Source of the DNA: Pseudoroseicyclus aestuarii
GTDB taxonomy: Bacteria > Pseudomonadota > Alphaproteobacteria > Rhodobacterales > Rhodobacteraceae
DNA length: 64,000 nt
Assembly (NCBI RefSeq): GCF_003217255.1
Contig: NZ_QJTE01000001.1
Span: 744,001 to 808,000, forward strand
Direction: 5' to 3'
Positions 61,435 through 64,000 of this stretch are shown here, piece after piece. The notes below the pieces were generated by a model. That model saw only the letters and a program-made list of their open reading frames with translations, made no database searches and was not told the DNA's origin. The first letter of the stretch is position 1. The number at the start of each line of letters is the position of its first letter. The translations under genes and the position numbers were made by a program.

Positions 61435-63123
61435 TTGTCGAACAGGATCCCACAGGACCGTTTCTGGATATTCCCGAAGGTCAACAGACCGGTCTTCATC
61501 GTCTCGGCGGGGCTGATCATCAGTTTCATTATCTTCGGCGCGCTGTTCAACGATCTGGCGAACGAGGTCTTCGTCGGCACGCAGAACTTCCTCGCGGGGG
61601 AATTCGGCTGGGCGATGATCATCATCGTCAACCTGATGGTGCTGCTGGTACTTTTTCTCGGCCTCGGGCCCTTCGGGGACGTCCGGCTGGGCCGGATGGA
61701 CGAGGAGCCGGAGTATTCGGTCTTCTCCTGGACCGCGATGCTGTTCAGCGCCGGCATCGGCATCGGCCTGATCTACTGGGGCGTCTCGGAGCCGCTGTAC
61801 CACTTCTTCGCCGCCCCGCTGGCAGATAGCGAGACGGTCGAGGCGGCGCAGGAGGCCATGGCCATCAGCTTCATGCACTGGGGCTTCCACGCATGGGCCA
61901 TCTACGCGGTGGTTGGTCTGGCGCTGGCCTACTACCACTTCCGCAAGGGGCTGCCGCTGTCGATCCGCTCGACGCTCTACCCGCTGATCGGCGACCGCAT
62001 TTACGGGTTCTGGGGCAATGTCGTCGACATCGTCGCGGTCTTCGGCACGATGTTCGGCATCGTCACCTCGCTGGGGCTTGGCGCCACGCAGGTCAATGCG
62101 GGTCTGACCGACCTCTTCGGTGTGCCCGATGCGGCCTGGGTGCAGATCCTGATCATCGCCTTCATCACCGGCCTTGCGACCATCTCGGTGCTGGCCGGCC
62201 TCGACGGCGGGATCAAGCGGCTCAGCAGCATCAACATCGTGCTGACGCTGATCTTCCTGGCCTTCATGGTGATCGTCGGGCCGACGCTGTTCATCTTCGA
62301 CAGCTTCGTCGAGAACTACGGCTATTACCTGTCGCGCTTCGTTCAGCTGGGCACTTGGTCCGAAGGCTGGGTCGGCGGCAACGAGAGCAACGACTGGCAG
62401 GTCGGCTGGACCGTGTTCTACTGGGCCTGGTGGGTCAGCTGGGCCCCCTTCGTCGGCGTGTTCATCGCGCGGATCAGCCGCGGCCGCACGGTGCGCGAGT
62501 TCATGGTCGGCGTCATGCTGATTCCCTGCACGATCATGTTCTTCTGGTTCACGGCCTTCGGCGGCACGGCGATCGACATCTCGCTCTCCGGCGATCCGAC
62601 CCTGATCGAGGCGACGCGCGAGAATTACGCCAACACCATGTTCGCGCTTCTCGAATACTTCCCGCTGTCGAGCGTGACCTCGCTTTTCGCGACGGTTCTG
62701 ATCGTCATGTGGTTCGTCACCAGCTCCGACTCGGGCAGCTTCGTCATCGACATGCTGACGGCGGGCGGCGATCCCAACCCGCCGAAGATCCAGCGCGTGT
62801 TCTGGGCGGTCTCCGAAGGTGCCGTCGCCTCCGTCCTGCTGCTGGCGGGCGGGCTTGGTGCGCTTCAGGCTGCTGCGGTGGTTGCGGGGTTCCCCTTTGC
62901 CATCGTCCTGGTGCTTATCGGCTGGGGTCTGGTGCGGGCGCTGCGCTGGGATGACCTGATGGTGCACCGCCACCGGATGCGGTTCCGCAGTGACAGCGAG
63001 GCCGAGCACAACATGGCCAGCGACGTGCACGACGAGTACATGAACCTTGGCCCCAACCCGGCGGCAGACCCCTCGAAGCGGGGCGAGCCGCTGCCGACCG
63101 AAGGCTCTGCTCCGGCAGAATGA
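61435..63123 (+). CDS. BCCT family betaine/carnitine/choline transporter
   Basis: 562 residues from the TTG at 61435, chosen because AGGAGG (61420-61425) lies 9 bases upstream; an ATG at 61405 adds 10 residues but has no ribosome binding site. Twelve membrane helices. SAGIGIGLIYWGVSEPLYHF is the BCCT Gly-rich substrate/Na+ segment, and FYWAWWVSWAPFVGVFIARISRGRTVREF is the family signature with its Trp-rich box. The C-terminal tail (about 60 residues) is polar. Substrate is probably glycine betaine or a related compound. An inverted repeat lies just upstream. Confidence 0.9.
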   Translation: MSNRIPQDRFWIFPKVNRPVFIVSAGLIISFIIFGALFNDLANEVFVGTQNFLAGEFGWAMIIIVNLMVLLVLFLGLGPFGDVRLGRMDEEPEYSVFSWTAMLFSAGIGIGLIYWGVSEPLYHFFAAPLADSETVEAAQEAMAISFMHWGFHAWAIYAVVGLALAYYHFRKGLPLSIRSTLYPLIGDRIYGFWGNVVDIVAVFGTMFGIVTSLGLGATQVNAGLTDLFGVPDAAWVQILIIAFITGLATISVLAGLDGGIKRLSSINIVLTLIFLAFMVIVGPTLFIFDSFVENYGYYLSRFVQLGTWSEGWVGGNESNDWQVGWTVFYWAWWVSWAPFVGVFIARISRGRTVREFMVGVMLIPCTIMFFWFTAFGGTAIDISLSGDPTLIEATRENYANTMFALLEYFPLSSVTSLFATVLIVMWFVTSSDSGSFVIDMLTAGGDPNPPKIQRVFWAVSEGAVASVLLLAGGLGALQAAAVVAGFPFAIVLVLIGWGLVRALRWDDLMVHRHRMRFRSDSEAEHNMASDVHDEYMNLGPNPAADPSKRGEPLPTEGSAPAE

Positions 63124-63127
63124 CCGA

Positions 63128-63155
63128 AAGGGGCGGCTCCTCGGGGCCGCCCCTT
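63128..63155. terminator. Bidirectional terminator between BCCT and arginase genes
   Basis: AAGGGGCGGC (63128-63137) and GCCGCCCCTT (63146-63155) pair over 10 bp around an 8-base loop. It lies 4 bases after the BCCT stop and 8 before the arginase end, so it serves both convergent genes; the T-run is short. Confidence 0.65.
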
Positions 63156-63163
63156 ATCGACCG

Positions 63164-64000
63164 TCAGGCGCCGCGCGGGGTGGGACGGTCGAAGACCCGC
63201 CGTCCCATCAGCGAGGCGCAGAGATCGACCATCAGCGAGGCCGTCCGCCCCCGCTCGTCGAGCGAGGGGTTCAGCTCCACCAGGTCGAGGCTGCAGACCC
63301 GCCCGGAATCGCTGAGCATTTCCATCGCCAGATGCGCCTCGCGCACCGTGGCGCCGCCGGGCACCGTGGTGCCGACCGCCGGCGCCACCGCCGGGTCGAG
63401 GAAGTCGACGTCGAGCGAGACGTGCAGGAGCCCGTCCACCGCCGCGACCTTGTCGAGGAAGGTACCCAAAGGCCTCGCGATGCCGACCTCGTCGATCATC
63501 CGCATGTCGACCAGCATCGCCTCGCCATCCTCGAGCGCCGCGCGCTCCTCGGGATCGACGCTGCGCAGCCCGATCAGGCCCACCCGCTCCACCGGGATCA
63601 CGCTTGGCAGCGGCGGGAAGGGGTCGAAGCCCTTTTGCCCGGTGACATAGGCCAAGGGCGTGCCATGCAGGTTGCCGCTGGTCGTCGTCTCGAGCGTGTG
63701 GAAATCGGTATGCGCATCCAGCCAGAGCACGAAAAGCGGCCGGTCCAGCTGGGCGGCATGGGCCGCCATGCCGGCGACACTGCCCAGCGACAGCGCGTGA
63801 TCGCCGCCCATGAAGATGGGAAAGCCCTCCTTCGCCGCCTCCTGCGCCGCGCGCATCAGCGAGAGCGTCCAGCCAACGGTCTGCGGCAGGTGGTGGACCG
63901 CCTTGTTCGCCACGGGCGGCGGATCGGCGGGATCGGGCGTCATGTTGCCGCGGTCCATGACGCTATGGCCCAGCCCCTGCAGGGCTTCGACAAGGCCGGC
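63164..64000 (-). CDS. Arginase (5' end outside window)
   Basis: The frame is open from the window's right edge, so the first part (about 30-40 residues) is missing; the ATG at 63958 is internal. The binuclear Mn site is visible: GGDHALSLGS, DAHTDFHT and SLDVDFLDP. The order and spacing fit arginase (rocF type) rather than agmatinase. It hydrolyses arginine to ornithine and urea; ornithine is also the head group used by olsBA in this window. Confidence 0.92.
   Translation of the reverse strand, partial: AGLVEALQGLGHSVMDRGNMTPDPADPPPVANKAVHHLPQTVGWTLSLMRAAQEAAKEGFPIFMGGDHALSLGSVAGMAAHAAQLDRPLFVLWLDAHTDFHTLETTTSGNLHGTPLAYVTGQKGFDPFPPLPSVIPVERVGLIGLRSVDPEERAALEDGEAMLVDMRMIDEVGIARPLGTFLDKVAAVDGLLHVSLDVDFLDPAVAPAVGTTVPGGATVREAHLAMEMLSDSGRVCSLDLVELNPSLDERGRTASLMVDLCASLMGRRVFDRPTPRGA

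Noticed and set aside
60610-63030. 806-codon open frame opposite rpsI and the BCCT gene
   Set aside because: Low-complexity Asp/His/Arg composition typical of antisense frames; crosses a terminator and two certain genes.

Overview
The window is 64 kb of high-GC chromosome (coding third positions are overwhelmingly G or C) from an alphaproteobacterium, most likely of the Rhodobacterales/Rhodobacteraceae (Paracoccaceae). This rests on the gene set: NDUFA12-type complex I subunit, DUF1476 F1-ATPase zeta inhibitor beside purC, ChpT phosphotransferase, DUF2155, DUF3553, IalB-family and DUF1127 proteins, olsBA, a long-insert RNase E and a CtrA-type site. It is core chromosome: I see no transposase, phage, plasmid, CRISPR, rRNA or tRNA gene. 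The only recombinase is the housekeeping XerD. The first gene (phospholipase D family) and the last (arginase) run off the window.

Layout. 0-9.4 kb: phospholipase D-like protein, a 28-residue membrane peptide, clpP-clpX, NDUFA12, DUF2155, the accB-accC-aat operon, an unknown Pro-rich protein, and an orphan FliM/FliN-domain protein behind a CtrA-like box. 9.4-18.3 kb: a divergent L,D-transpeptidase/MepK-like pair, lpxD-acp-ketosynthase, IalB protein, a Cys/Met-metabolism PLP enzyme and a CorC-type membrane protein. 18.3-24.2 kb: a small membrane protein, a helical exported protein and xerD in overlapping order, then divergent aroK-aroB and an aminotransferase. 24.2-29.6 kb: soxR with a perfect SoxR box facing a VOC-family gene, the glutathione-dependent formaldehyde pair frmA-fghA, and an alpha/beta hydrolase divergent from a membrane-anchored AraC regulator.

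29.6-42.4 kb: an Ile/Cys-containing candidate leader peptide before cysS-cimA, an NDUFAF6-like protein, an MFS transporter, rnd, a lipoprotein, sufE, a radical SAM protein, and a tight mprF-like/bmt/nudix operon. 42.4-50.8 kb: zeta subunit divergent from purC-purS-purQ, a DctB/DctD-like two-component pair whose regulator lacks the GAFTGA loop, and rne with a long structured leader. 50.8-64 kb: chpT-cupin-tusA divergent from DUF3553, olsB-olsA, a ThiE/TenI-like protein, trmJ, ctaA, an M32 carboxypeptidase, a DUF1127 protein divergent from a MocR regulator, rplM-rpsI, a BCCT transporter and arginase.

Shared themes are envelope construction (L,D-transpeptidase, LpxD, ornithine lipids, MprF-like protein), respiration (NDUFA12, NDUFAF6-like, CtaA, zeta subunit), betaine and C1 metabolism (BCCT, Bmt, FrmA/FghA) and CtrA-pathway regulation (ChpT, CtrA-like box). 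I found no obviously new multi-gene system. The best leads are the candidate leader peptide before cysS-cimA, the GAFTGA-less DctD-like regulator, the SoxR-VOC switch, the CtrA-marked orphan SpoA-domain gene, and a three-copy 3'-flanking repeat. All functional calls are from reading the sequence; no database search was run.
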